Positions 7,960 to 17,624 of a DNA stretch of 64,000 bases are shown piece by piece (within the stretch, counting starts at the first letter, position 1; each line of letters begins with the position of its first letter). The DNA is from Tsukamurella pseudospumae (GTDB lineage Bacteria > Actinomycetota > Actinomycetes > Mycobacteriales > Mycobacteriaceae). The DNA lies in NCBI RefSeq assembly GCF_001575205.1, contig NZ_LSRE01000009.1, positions 62,001 through 126,000 of the forward strand. The letters run 5' to 3'. The notes beneath the pieces were generated by a model that worked only from the letters and a program-made list of their open reading frames with translations, was not told where the DNA came from and did no database searches. A program made the position numbers and the translations under genes.

Positions 7960-8861
7960 CCGGTGAGACCACCGACGGGGGCGACGCGTCCGCCGCGGAT
8001 CTGTTCGCCGAGCACCGACCGCTGTTGTTCTCGGTGGCGTACGAGATCCTCGGCAGTGTCGCCGATTCGGAGGACGTGCTGCAGGAGAGCTATCTGCGGT
8101 GGCGGGAGGTCGACATCGCGGGTATCGAGAATCCGCGGGCCTACCTGGCGCGGATCGTGACGCGGCAGGCGCTCAACGCGTTGCGTGCCGCGTCGCGGCG
8201 GCGTGAGGAGTACGTCGGGCCGTGGCTGCCGGAGCCCCTGGAGGCACCGTCGGGCGACGGGCCCGCGGAGCACGTGCTGACGGGGGAGGCGGTGACCACG
8301 GCCATGCTGCTCGTGCTCGAATCGCTCACGCCCGTCGAGCGCGCGGTGTTCGTGCTGCGGGAGGTGTTCGACTTCGGCTATCCGGAGATCGCCGCGGCGG
8401 TGGACCGGTCGGAGGCGGCGGCGCGCCAGATCGCGCACCGCGCCCGCGGGCACGTGCAGGCGCGGCGCCCGCGTGCGGTGGCGGAACCGGCGCTCGCGCA
8501 GGGCGTCGCGGAGCGCTTCCTCGTCGCGGCGGCGACCGGTGACGTCCAGGGGCTCATGGACGTGCTCGCGCCGGAGGTGGTCTTCCTCGGCGACGGCGGC
8601 GGCGTGGTGTCGGCGGCGCGCCGGCCGGTGCACGGCGCGGATCGAGTCGCGCGGCTCGTGACCGGGCTGCTCCGCAAGGGCACGACGATGGGCGAGATGG
8701 GCATGCGGTTCGGGGTCTTCAACGGCATGCCGGCGATCGTCGTGGCGTTCGACGGGGCGGTCGACCTCGTCCTCTGCGTGGAGGTCGTCGGCGACACCGT
8801 GACGGGCGTCTACATCATCCGCAACCCTGAGAAGCTGGGCGAAATTCGCCTTCCTGGGTGA
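7956..8861 (+). CDS. ECF41 family RNA polymerase sigma factor (SigJ-like)
   Basis: A 301-residue extracytoplasmic-function sigma factor. Region 2 covers about residues 14-80, region 4 about 105-165, and a SnoaL-like C-terminal extension follows. All three signatures of ECF41 are present: WLPEPL (90-95) in the linker, DGGG in the extension and NPEKL near the end. In this family the extension acts as a built-in regulator in place of an anti-sigma factor. I chose ATG 7956, overlapping the upstream stop (ATGA), over a GTG at 7938. A matching promoter lies at 6855-6881. The inducing signal is unknown. Confidence 0.93.
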   Translation: MTGETTDGGDASAADLFAEHRPLLFSVAYEILGSVADSEDVLQESYLRWREVDIAGIENPRAYLARIVTRQALNALRAASRRREEYVGPWLPEPLEAPSGDGPAEHVLTGEAVTTAMLLVLESLTPVERAVFVLREVFDFGYPEIAAAVDRSEAAARQIAHRARGHVQARRPRAVAEPALAQGVAERFLVAAATGDVQGLMDVLAPEVVFLGDGGGVVSAARRPVHGADRVARLVTGLLRKGTTMGEMGMRFGVFNGMPAIVVAFDGAVDLVLCVEVVGDTVTGVYIIRNPEKLGEIRLPG

Positions 8862-9249
8862 AAACGAGCGAACCCCCCCTCCTTCTGCAGCAAGTGGTAC
8901 AGGTCACATCGTTCACTTGTTTAGATGACACGGATACAGCGCCTGTTGTGGCCTGGGGAGATCGGTCGCATGCCGGGAAACGGTGTTAATCGGACTGACG
9001 CGCCGCTCTCTTTATGTGGTGTGACCTGCGTATTTAGTCGGCCAACCGGCTCTGTCACGGTTCGGTCTCGGTTGAATCTCAAAACGAAGTAACTACCCAT
9101 CGGTAGCTAGTTCCTGTGGCTAGCCTTCGCGGTGGCTGAAGACAACGTAAGTTCCATTGTCGATGGGCGATCGCTCCTCAGCCACGCCGCGGCGCCCCAC
9201 CCTCAAGGCGCGCGGCCGTTACGACTGAGACCTCCCCAGGAGAAGAACC
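8862..9249. other. 388-bp intergenic region before the repeat-rich secreted protein
   Basis: No credible gene. It holds a dyad at 9093-9106, a GGCTGA/TCAGCC pair around 9133-9182 and an AGGAGA ribosome site at 9238-9243. It is more AT-rich than its surroundings, as expected for a complex promoter or long 5' leader. Confidence 0.5.
9093..9106. promoter_or_regulatory. Operator-like dyad CTACC-N4-GGTAG
   Basis: CTACC CATC GGTAG has the same 5-4-5 layout as the TTACC-N4-GGTAA pair before fadE5 (49434-49462), differing only in the outer base of each half-site. It could be a target of the same or a related TetR protein, about 145 bp upstream of the secreted protein gene. Confidence 0.4.
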
Positions 9250-11514
9250 ATGCGTGAAGCAGCCCTGCGCGACAGCGCCCTCATGCGCCCCGGCGCGACA
9301 TTCAGCTGGAGCCGGACGGGGGTGGTGACCAAAGCGATGGCGGCCACCGTGCTCGCCGGTTCAGTGGCACTGACCACCCTCCCCGCCGGGAGCCTGACCC
9401 TGCCGCACGCGGTGAGCCCGGCGCAGGTGCTCGCCGTGCCCGCCGCCGCAGCGCCGCTGCGCGTGGACATCGAGACGGTCGGCCTGATCGATCTCCTGCC
9501 CGACGCGCTCCTCGTCTCCGAGCTGTCGTCCGCGGACCCGAACAAGCTCGCGCGCGTCCTCGCGCAGGTGCCGCCGGACAAGGTGGCCGCCATCATGGAG
9601 CGGATCCCGGCGGACAAGACGGCGCGGATCCTCGAGGCGATGCCGTCGTCCGCCGTCGTGGCGATCATGAACAACCTCAACGAGGCGAAGCTCACCGAGA
9701 TCGTCAACGGCCTGCCGCAGGGCAAGCTCAACACCATCGTCTCGGGGCTGTCGCAGGACAAGCTCAACGCCGTGGTGAAGAGCATCCCGCAGGACAAGCT
9801 CATCAACGTCGTCAAGAGCCTCGATGACGCCACGCTCACGAAGATCGTCGGCGCGCTGCCGACCGATCGCCTCGTCACGATCGTCTCGGGGCTCGATCAG
9901 CAGAAGCTCAAGGACCTCGTCGGCGGCATCCCCAACGAGATCCTCGGCCCCGTGGTCGCGAGCCTGCCCGCCGACAAGCTGACCGAGCTCGTCAAGCAGA
10001 TCCCCGTCGACAAGCTGACGACCGTCGTCAAGGGCCTGCCGACCGACACCATCGCCAAGCTGGTCGAGGGACTCGATCCCGCCGTGCTGACCGAGGTCAT
10101 CGGCAAGGTCGACCCCGCGAAGATCGGCCCCGCGGTGGCCGCACTGGACACGGAGAAGCTGACCAAGCTCGTCGGCTACATCTCGGACGAGAAGCTCGCC
10201 GAGGTCGTCTCCGGCCTCGGTGCCGACCGGCTCGGCAAGATCGTCGACCTCATCCCGCTCGACGTTCTCGGCCCCGTGGTCGCGGGCCTGTCCGCCGATA
10301 AGCTCACCAAGCTGGTCGCCGGCATCCCGACCGACAAGCTGATCAAGGTCGTCTCCGGCCTCGACGACAAGACGCTCGGCGAGATCGTCAACGGCATCCC
10401 CGTCGAGAAGCTCGGCCCCATCGTCGCGGGCCTGCCCACCGAGAAGCTGATCCAGCTGGTGAGCGCGATCCCGACGGGCAAGCTCAAGGACATCGTCAAC
10501 GGCCTGCCGGACGAGAAGCTGCTCGGCATCATGGACGGCCAACTGATCGGTCGCGTCGTATCGCTCGTCATCGCCAGTCTCGGCACCCCGGGCGGCCTGG
10601 CGAAGCTGCCCGACCTGCTCACCGGCATCGTCGGCGGCGTCGTCTCCGGTGGCGCGCAGCTGATCCCGACTCTGGTGGCGAACATCCCGTTCGTCGGTCC
10701 ACTCATCGCCGGGCCGATCTCGCTCGTGACCAACACCATCGTCTCGCCCGTGGTGAACCTGGGACTCGGCCTGCTCAAGCCGGTCATCTCGCTCATCACC
10801 ACGGTGATCTCGCTGCCGGTGTCGCTGGCCTCCTCCGTCATCAACGGCGGCGGGCTGACCGACCTGTTCGGCAACCTGACCAAGGGGTTGGCCGGTCTCG
10901 CCGGTACCGATACCGCGAAGTCGCTTGCCGACACCGCGAAGGGCAAGGACGCGCCTGCGGCGCAGGTCGCCTCGCTCCTCGCCGCCCCCGCCGTGGCGGA
11001 CGCCGCCGCCGGTGCCGCGACCGAGGACGAGGCCGCTGCCGCGAAGGCGAAGGACGCCGATGCTGCTGCCGCCAAGGCTAAGGATGCCGATGCGGCCGCT
11101 GCCAAGGCGAAAGACGCCGACGCCGCGAAGGCCGCGGACGGCTACGTCGGCAAGCACCGTGTCGACGAGCCCAAGGTCGAGGACACCGCGAAGACGGATC
11201 CGAAGACCGAGGATGCCGCGAAGACGGATCCGAAGACCGAGGATGCCGCGAAGACGGATCCGAAGACGGAGGACGCTGCGAAGACGGATCCGAAGACGGA
11301 GGACGCTGCGAAGACGGATCCGAAGACCGAGGACGCTGCGAAGACGGATCCGAAGACCGAGGACGCCTCGAAGACGGATCCGAAGACGACCGACTCCTCG
11401 TCGGCCGACGCCGCCAAGACGGATCCGGCGTCGACCGACTCCTCGACGTCGACGGATTCCTCGTCAACCGGCTCCTCGTCGGCCGACTCGGCGGACACGG
11501 GCGCAGCTGCTTGA
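9250..11514 (+). CDS. Large secreted protein of 28 dodecapeptide repeats with Lys-Thr-Asp-Pro tail
   Basis: A 754-residue protein of unknown function. An N-terminal hydrophobic stretch (about residues 24-48) ending near VPAAAAPL looks like a signal peptide. Residues 93-428 are 28 uninterrupted 12-residue units of consensus xGLPxDKLxxVV; the first few (PPDKVAAIM, PADKTARIL) resemble the superhelical N-domain of MgtE. Residues 430-560 are hydrophobic and Val/Leu/Gly-rich; the last 190 are disordered, with AKAKDADA units and seven 10-residue KTDPKTEDAA units encoded by a 30-bp tandem repeat. AGGAGA at 9238-9243 supports the ATG. A surface adhesin or wall-spanning spacer is an inference. Confidence 0.85.
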   Translation: MREAALRDSALMRPGATFSWSRTGVVTKAMAATVLAGSVALTTLPAGSLTLPHAVSPAQVLAVPAAAAPLRVDIETVGLIDLLPDALLVSELSSADPNKLARVLAQVPPDKVAAIMERIPADKTARILEAMPSSAVVAIMNNLNEAKLTEIVNGLPQGKLNTIVSGLSQDKLNAVVKSIPQDKLINVVKSLDDATLTKIVGALPTDRLVTIVSGLDQQKLKDLVGGIPNEILGPVVASLPADKLTELVKQIPVDKLTTVVKGLPTDTIAKLVEGLDPAVLTEVIGKVDPAKIGPAVAALDTEKLTKLVGYISDEKLAEVVSGLGADRLGKIVDLIPLDVLGPVVAGLSADKLTKLVAGIPTDKLIKVVSGLDDKTLGEIVNGIPVEKLGPIVAGLPTEKLIQLVSAIPTGKLKDIVNGLPDEKLLGIMDGQLIGRVVSLVIASLGTPGGLAKLPDLLTGIVGGVVSGGAQLIPTLVANIPFVGPLIAGPISLVTNTIVSPVVNLGLGLLKPVISLITTVISLPVSLASSVINGGGLTDLFGNLTKGLAGLAGTDTAKSLADTAKGKDAPAAQVASLLAAPAVADAAAGAATEDEAAAAKAKDADAAAAKAKDADAAAAKAKDADAAKAADGYVGKHRVDEPKVEDTAKTDPKTEDAAKTDPKTEDAAKTDPKTEDAAKTDPKTEDAAKTDPKTEDAAKTDPKTEDASKTDPKTTDSSSADAAKTDPASTDSSTSTDSSSTGSSSADSADTGAAA
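9526..10533 (+). repeat. 28 tandem 36-bp coding repeats (dodecapeptides)
   Basis: The reading frame repeats every 36 bp without insertions or deletions through 1,008 bp. Positions 3 (L/I/V), 4 (P/D/S), 6-8 (D-K-L) and 11-12 (V/I-V) of each unit are the most conserved. DNA identity between units is moderate, so this is an old expansion held by protein constraint. Confidence 0.9.
11191..11400 (+). repeat. Seven 30-bp tandem repeats (VNTR-like)
   Basis: Each unit starts AAGACGGATCCGAAGAC and encodes KTDPKTEDAA or a near variant; the first five differ at only a few third positions. Near-identity suggests recent slippage, so copy number may differ between strains. A partial unit follows at about 11418. 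Confidence 0.9.
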
Positions 11515-11530
11515 TCCGCCGTCTCCCCGT

Positions 11531-11569
11531 TCCGGCCCCCTCCCGCGCGATCCGCGGTCGGGGGCCGGA
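11531..11569. terminator. Bidirectional terminator-like hairpin
   Basis: TCCGGCCCCC (11531-11540) and GGGGGCCGGA (11560-11569) form a perfect 10-bp stem in the 83-bp gap between convergent genes. No T-tract follows. Confidence 0.6.
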
Positions 11570-11597
11570 CCCGTTGCGGCGCACCGTCGAACAGGTA

Positions 11598-12362
11598 TCA
11601 GGGCCTGCGGAACACCAGCACCAGGTTCGAGACGAGCAGTTCGCGCAGGACCGGCACCCGGACCATCCACCACGCCCACGACGGGTGGTACCGCGGGAAG
11701 GCGGCCACGAGCTCGGCACCGTCGACGGTGCGGGCCCAGGCGAGGCCGTCTGCGGCGCCGACCTTGAACAGCGATGTGCCGTAGAGGTTCTTGGGCGGGT
11801 GCCCGTGCCGACGCGTGTACCTGCGAGCGGCGCGCTCGCCGCCGAGGTAGTGGCTCAGCCCCATCTCGTGGCCGCCGAAGGGCCCGTACCAGACCGTGTA
11901 GCTCAGGATCACCATGCCGCCCGGACGGGTCACCCGGAGCATCTCGTCGCCCATCGTCCGCCAATCGCGCACGTGCTCTGCGACGTTCGACGAGAGGCAG
12001 ACGTCGACGGCACCGTCGGCGATCGGGAGCGCGAGCCCGGAGCCCCGGACGCCCCGCGAGGAGGTGATGCCGGCGGCGTGGGCCTCGGACGGGTCGGGTT
12101 CGACGGGGACGTAGACGGCGCCGTGCTCGGCGAACGCGTCCTCGAAGTAGCCGGGGCCGCCGCCCACGTCGAGGACGAGAGCGCCGTCGAGGTCCCCGAA
12201 CAGGTCGCCGGTCAGGTCGACGGTGTCGCGGGCGAGCGAGCCGTAGAAGCGCGCGGGCTCCGACTGCTCGAACCGGAAGTCCGAGAGCAGCCCGACGGAG
12301 CGGCGCAGGGTGGCGCGCCGCCGCAGCCGTGCCGTGGCGTTCTTCCAGGTAGCGGGGTACAC
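11598..12362 (-). CDS. SAM-dependent methyltransferase (Rv0224c-like)
   Basis: A 254-residue class I methyltransferase. Motif I is VLDVGGGPGYFEDAF; the acidic end of strand 2 is VPVEPD; post-I NVAEHV and LRVTRPGGMV mark strands 4 and 5. The start is GTG at 12362, the only start codon upstream of the conserved core. It is divergent from the glycosyltransferase at 12388, in the same arrangement I recall for Rv0224c/Rv0225 of M. tuberculosis. The substrate may be an envelope glycolipid or its precursor, by context only. A 16-bp perfect palindrome (11716-11731) inside the gene is a back-to-back pair of the window's over-represented 9-mer. Confidence 0.85.
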   Translation of the reverse strand: MYPATWKNATARLRRRATLRRSVGLLSDFRFEQSEPARFYGSLARDTVDLTGDLFGDLDGALVLDVGGGPGYFEDAFAEHGAVYVPVEPDPSEAHAAGITSSRGVRGSGLALPIADGAVDVCLSSNVAEHVRDWRTMGDEMLRVTRPGGMVILSYTVWYGPFGGHEMGLSHYLGGERAARRYTRRHGHPPKNLYGTSLFKVGAADGLAWARTVDGAELVAAFPRYHPSWAWWMVRVPVLRELLVSNLVLVFRRP

Positions 12363-12387
12363 GTGACCGGACGGTACCCTAGAACGC

Positions 12388-13530
12388 GTGCGTGAGGTCC
12401 TCCTGCTGTGTTGGCGTGACACCCGCCACCCCCAGGGCGGCGGCAGTGAGCTGTACCTCGAGCGCGTCGGCGAGGAGTTGGCCGCGCGCGGCGTGCGGGT
12501 AACGCTGCGCACCGCGATGTACCCAGGGGCGGCCCGCTCGGAGACCGTGCGCGGCGTGCGCATCTCCCGCGGCGGCGGCCGGTTCACGGTGTATCCGCTG
12601 GCGCTGGTGGCGATCGTGGCTGCGCGGTTCGGGCGCGGCCCGTTGCGCGGCATCCGCCCCGACGCGGTGATCGACACCCAGAACGGCATTCCCTTCTTCG
12701 CGCGGATCGTGGCCGGCGTGCCGGTGACGGTGCTCGTGCACCACTGCCATCGCGAGCAGTGGCCGGTGGCGGGTCGGCTCGTCGCGCGGGTCGGTTGGTT
12801 CATCGAGTCGCGCCTCTCGCCGTGGGTGCATCGCGCGTCGCAGTACCTCACCGTGTCGCTGCCGTCGGCGGAGGAGCTGGCGCTGCTCGGCGTGGGTACG
12901 GAGCGGGTCGCCGTGGTGCGCAACGGGATCGACGATGTGCCGTCCGGAGTGTCCGACGTGCCCTCGCCGTCGCCGAGGATCGTTGTGCTGTCGCGGCTGG
13001 TGCCGCACAAGCAGATCGAGGACGCCCTCGATGTGCTAGCCCGCCTCCGCCATCGCGACCCCGACCTGCATCTCGACGTGATCGGTAGCGGCTGGTGGGA
13101 TTCCGAGCTGTACGCCTACGCGGCGAGGCTCGGCGTGCTGGACCGGGTGACTTTCCACGGCCACGTCACCGAGGAGCGCAAGCACCGGCTGTTGTCGCGA
13201 GCCTGGGTGCACGTCATGCCCTCCCGTAAGGAGGGCTGGGGCATCACGGTGATCGAGGCGGCGCAGCACGCGGTCCCCACGGTGGGGTACGTATCGTCGC
13301 GCGGGCTCACCGATTCGGTGGTCGACGGTGCCACCGGCCTCCTGGTCCGCGACCTCGCGGGGCTGACGGAGTCGGTGCACCTGCTGCTCAGCGATGCGCT
13401 GCTCCGCGAGAAGCTCGGGGCGAAGGCGCAGGAGCGGGCGGGCGAGTTCTCCTGGCCCGCCACCGCCGACGGTGTCGCCCGGGTGCTGTCCGCGTCCATG
13501 GCGGGAGAGCGTGTGGGCGGGTTGGTCTGA
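12388..13530 (+). CDS. GT4-family glycosyltransferase (Rv0225-like)
   Basis: A 380-residue GT-B glycosyltransferase. The N-domain opens with RDTRHPQGGGSELYLERV, the nucleotide-sugar acceptor side; the C-domain has IVVLSRLVPHKQ and the GT4 donor-binding segment SRKEGWGITVIEAAQH with its conserved Glu pair. GTG at 12388 follows a TAGAAC box (12380-12385) by 2 nt only if the box is the -10 of a leaderless message; no Shine-Dalgarno site is present. It probably transfers a hexose to a lipid or glycan in the cytosol as part of the envelope cluster that resumes at 21.7 kb. Confidence 0.9.
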   Translation: MREVLLLCWRDTRHPQGGGSELYLERVGEELAARGVRVTLRTAMYPGAARSETVRGVRISRGGGRFTVYPLALVAIVAARFGRGPLRGIRPDAVIDTQNGIPFFARIVAGVPVTVLVHHCHREQWPVAGRLVARVGWFIESRLSPWVHRASQYLTVSLPSAEELALLGVGTERVAVVRNGIDDVPSGVSDVPSPSPRIVVLSRLVPHKQIEDALDVLARLRHRDPDLHLDVIGSGWWDSELYAYAARLGVLDRVTFHGHVTEERKHRLLSRAWVHVMPSRKEGWGITVIEAAQHAVPTVGYVSSRGLTDSVVDGATGLLVRDLAGLTESVHLLLSDALLREKLGAKAQERAGEFSWPATADGVARVLSASMAGERVGGLV

Positions 13531-13635
13531 GGCTCGCGCTCGCTGGATCGGCGGGCTGCCGTCGCGGCGTGGGCGTGCGCAGCTCGGGTGAGTAGACGCG
13601 GGCCGGATCAGCCGGCGGTGGTAGTCGATCGCGAA

Positions 13636-13713
13636 AGCCATGCGTGCGGCGCATGGCTGAATATCTGCAGGTCACGGGCATTTCTGAGGCGGATGCCATG
13701 CGTCGCACGCATA
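13636..13713 (+). repeat. Paired-hairpin intergenic element, copy A
   Basis: First hairpin: AGCCATGCG and CGCATGGCT around a 5-nt loop (13636-13658). Core: TGCAGGTCA at 13666-13674, forward orientation. Second hairpin: ATGCG/CGCAT around 5 nt, followed by ACCCC. One of eight related elements in the window. Confidence 0.8.
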
Positions 13714-13856
13714 CCCCTCGGCCGTCGTTGCCGCGTTGACGTCGGATTCTTCGAGCTTTGGTGGAAGACTGCGCCGGCTGATCGGCGTGTCCTCGCCGAC
13801 ACGCACCGAAGATCGGAGGGGATCGGTATCGCGGGGATCGTCGTCGATGGGGTCGT

Positions 13857-13923
13857 CCCCCCCAATCCGTTCGCTCCCCACCACAACGCCGGGCGTTCTG
13901 GTGGGGACCGAACGATTCGGGGG
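13857..13923. repeat. Long near-perfect inverted repeat
   Basis: Arms of about 25 bp (left ends TCGCTCCCCACCA, right starts TGGTGGGGACCGA) pair with two mismatches and one bulge around a 15-nt loop that itself folds (ACGCC/GGCGT). A further copy of the right arm lies at about 13931-13962 in direct orientation. The structure is upstream of the redox operon and could be a large RNA hairpin or a remnant mobile end. Confidence 0.6.
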
Positions 13924-14101
13924 TGTGGCGTTTCGGTGGGGTCGAAACGAATCGGGCGGGGACAGCGGGACAGCGTATCCGCTAGCGTGAATCGATGGTG
14001 AAGCAGGACGTGTCGCCCTCGTGGATACGGACCGGACGCGATGTGTTCGCTCACAGCTGCACTCACCGACGCGGAGGCGGCCACCGTCGTAATCTGAAAC
14101 G

Positions 14102-15774
14102 GTGACCGAACCCGAGAAACGGCGCCCCGCGATCCTGACCGTCGACGACGATCCCAGCGTGTCCCGCGCCGTGGCCCGTGACCTGCGGCGCAAGTACGGC
14201 GGCGACTACCGGATCGTGCGCGCGGAGAGCGGGCAGCAGGCGCTCGACGCGCTGCGCGAGCTCAAGCTGCGCGGCGACGTCGTGGCGGCGATCCTCGCCG
14301 ACTACCGCATGCCTGGAATGACGGGGCTGGAGTTCCTGGAGTCCGCGATGGACGTCTACCCGGGCGCGCGGCGCCTGCTGCTCACCGCGTACGCGGACAC
14401 GGGTGCGGCGATCGAGGCCATCAACGTCGTCGACCTGGACCACTACCTGCTCAAGCCGTGGGACCCGCCGGAGGAGAAGCTGTACCCGGTGATCGACGCC
14501 GAACTGGAGGCGTGGGCGCGCAGCGACTACCGGCCCGTGCCGGAGACGAAGGTCGTCGGCCACCGGTGGTCCTCGCGTTCCTCCGAGGTGCGGGAGTTCC
14601 TCGCGCGCAACCAGATCCCCTACCGGTGGTACACCTCCGAATCGCCGGAGGGGCAGCGGCTGCTGGCCGCCGCGGGCAGCGACGGGCAGGACCTGCCGTT
14701 GGTGGCGGCGGCGGACGGGACGGTGCTGACGGCACCGTCGGACAGCGAACTGGCGCAGCACGTGGGACTGTCCACGGCACCGTCGGAGGACTTCTACGAC
14801 CTCGTCATCGTGGGCGGCGGCCCCGCCGGCCTGGGCGCGGCCGTGTACGGCGCGTCGGAGGGGCTGCGGACGGTGCTCGTCGAGCGGCACTCCACCGGCG
14901 GGCAGGCCGGGCAGAGCTCGCGGATCGAGAACTACCTGGGCTTCCCCGACGGGGTGTCCGGCGGGCAGCTCACTGAGCGCGCGCGCCTGCAGGCGGGCAA
15001 GTTCGGCGCCGAGGTGATCACCACCTCCGATGTCACCGCGCTGGAGATCGCGGGAGCGGGGCGCACGGTGCGGTTCGCCGACGGGACGTCCGTGGGGGCG
15101 CACACCGTCATCCTCGCGACGGGCGTGTCGTACCGGCGGCTCGACGCGCCCGGCCTGGACCGGCTCACGGGCGCCGGCGTCTACTACGGGTCGGCGCTCA
15201 CAGAGGCCCCCGCGTGCGCCGACCAGCACGTCTTCATCGTCGGCGGGGCGAACTCCGCCGGCCAGGCCGCGGCCTACCTTTCGCGCAACGCCTGCTCGGT
15301 GACGCTGCTGGTGCGCGGGGCCTCGCTCGAGGCGTCCATGTCCTACTACCTGATCCAGCAGCTCGCGGCGATCGAGAACGTGCACGTGCGCACCGGCGTC
15401 GAGGTGATCGAGGCGCAGGGAGAGGAGCACCTGGAGACTCTGACACTGCGAGATCGCGCAGCCGGCACCGAGGAGACGGTGCCCGCGGACTTCCTGTTCG
15501 TGTTCATCGGTGCCGAGCCGCGCACGGACTGGCTCGACGGCATCGTCGAGCGGGACGGCAAGGGCTTCGTCCTGACGGGGCCCGACCTGCGTCCCGAGGA
15601 CGCCCCGTCGGTCTGGGAACTGGACCGGCCCCCGTTCCATCTCGAATCCAGTGTGCCGGGCGTGTTCGTGGCGGGCGATGTCCGGTCCGAATCCGCCAAG
15701 CGCGTCGCCTCAGCGGTGGGCGAGGGCGCGATGGCGGTCATGTTCGTCCACCGCTATCTGGAGGGCATCGACTC

Positions 15775-15778
<4 letters not shown>
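14102..15778 (+). CDS. Response regulator fused to degenerate glutaredoxin and thioredoxin-reductase-like flavoprotein
   Basis: A 558-residue fusion. Residues 10-130 are a receiver domain with acidic pocket DDD (15-17), phosphoacceptor D67 and conserved K118. Residues about 150-225 look like a glutaredoxin fold (SEVREFLARNQIPYRWYT ... LPLVAAADGTVL) whose CxxC is replaced by serines. From 230 on it is thioredoxin-reductase-like: FAD motif GGGPAG (238-243), GGQAGQSSRIENY and a second motif VGGANSAGQAA, but without the catalytic CxxC. So flavin chemistry is likely but dithiol exchange is not. GTG 14102 follows TAATCT by 6 nt (leaderless). The next gene, its probable kinase, overlaps by 4 bp. Confidence 0.88.
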
Positions 15779-17282
<1,504 letters not shown>

Positions 17283-17286
<4 letters not shown>

Positions 17287-17624
17287 GCGATCCCATCGAT
17301 CCGAGCGTTCCGCCCAGCGGCACCGGCTGCGTCGAGTGCGATGCCACCGGCGGCTGGTGGTTCCACTTGCGCCGCTGCGCCCAATGCGGGCACGTCGGGT
17401 GTTGCGACTCGTCGCCGTCGCAGCACGGCAGCGCCCACGCCCGCGAGGCAGGGCACCCGATCGTGCAGAGCTTCGAGCCCGGTGAGGACTGGTTCTGGGA
17501 CTACGCCACGCAGGGCTACTACGACGGTCCGCGGTTGGCCGATCCGCAGGCCCATCCCGCGTCCCAGCCCGTACCCGGGCCCGAGGGTCGCGTCCCGGAC
17601 GACTGGATGGATAAGGTGCACTGA
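17283..17624 (+). CDS. UBP-type zinc finger protein
   Basis: A 113-residue protein. The first 75 residues hold the ubiquitin-hydrolase-type zinc finger: [20 protein letters not shown], then spaced histidines ending in [14 protein letters not shown]. Eukaryotic members bind the free C-terminus of ubiquitin; in bacteria the ligand is unknown. It sits between the kinase and mscR with overlaps on both sides, which suggests stoichiometric work with the signalling pair or the formaldehyde enzyme, for example sensing a C-terminal or thiol group. That role is inference. Confidence 0.88.

Larger units (their letters stand above)
13531..14101. other. 571-bp intergenic region with repeats
   Basis: No convincing gene; the short reading frames here are not coherent. 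It holds paired-hairpin element A (13636-13713), a long inverted repeat (13857-13923) with a third, direct copy of its arm (about 13931-13962), and a TAATCT -10-like box (14090-14095) for the next gene. Confidence 0.6.

Noticed and set aside
13588-14084. Small genes in the 13.5-14.1 kb gap
   Set aside because: Overlapping frames on both strands run through repeat elements with no ribosome site and no family features.
15214-15774. Longer N-terminus for the histidine kinase
   Set aside because: The in-frame extension is Arg-rich and overlaps the fusion gene; ATG 15775 overlaps the upstream stop in the usual ATGA way.
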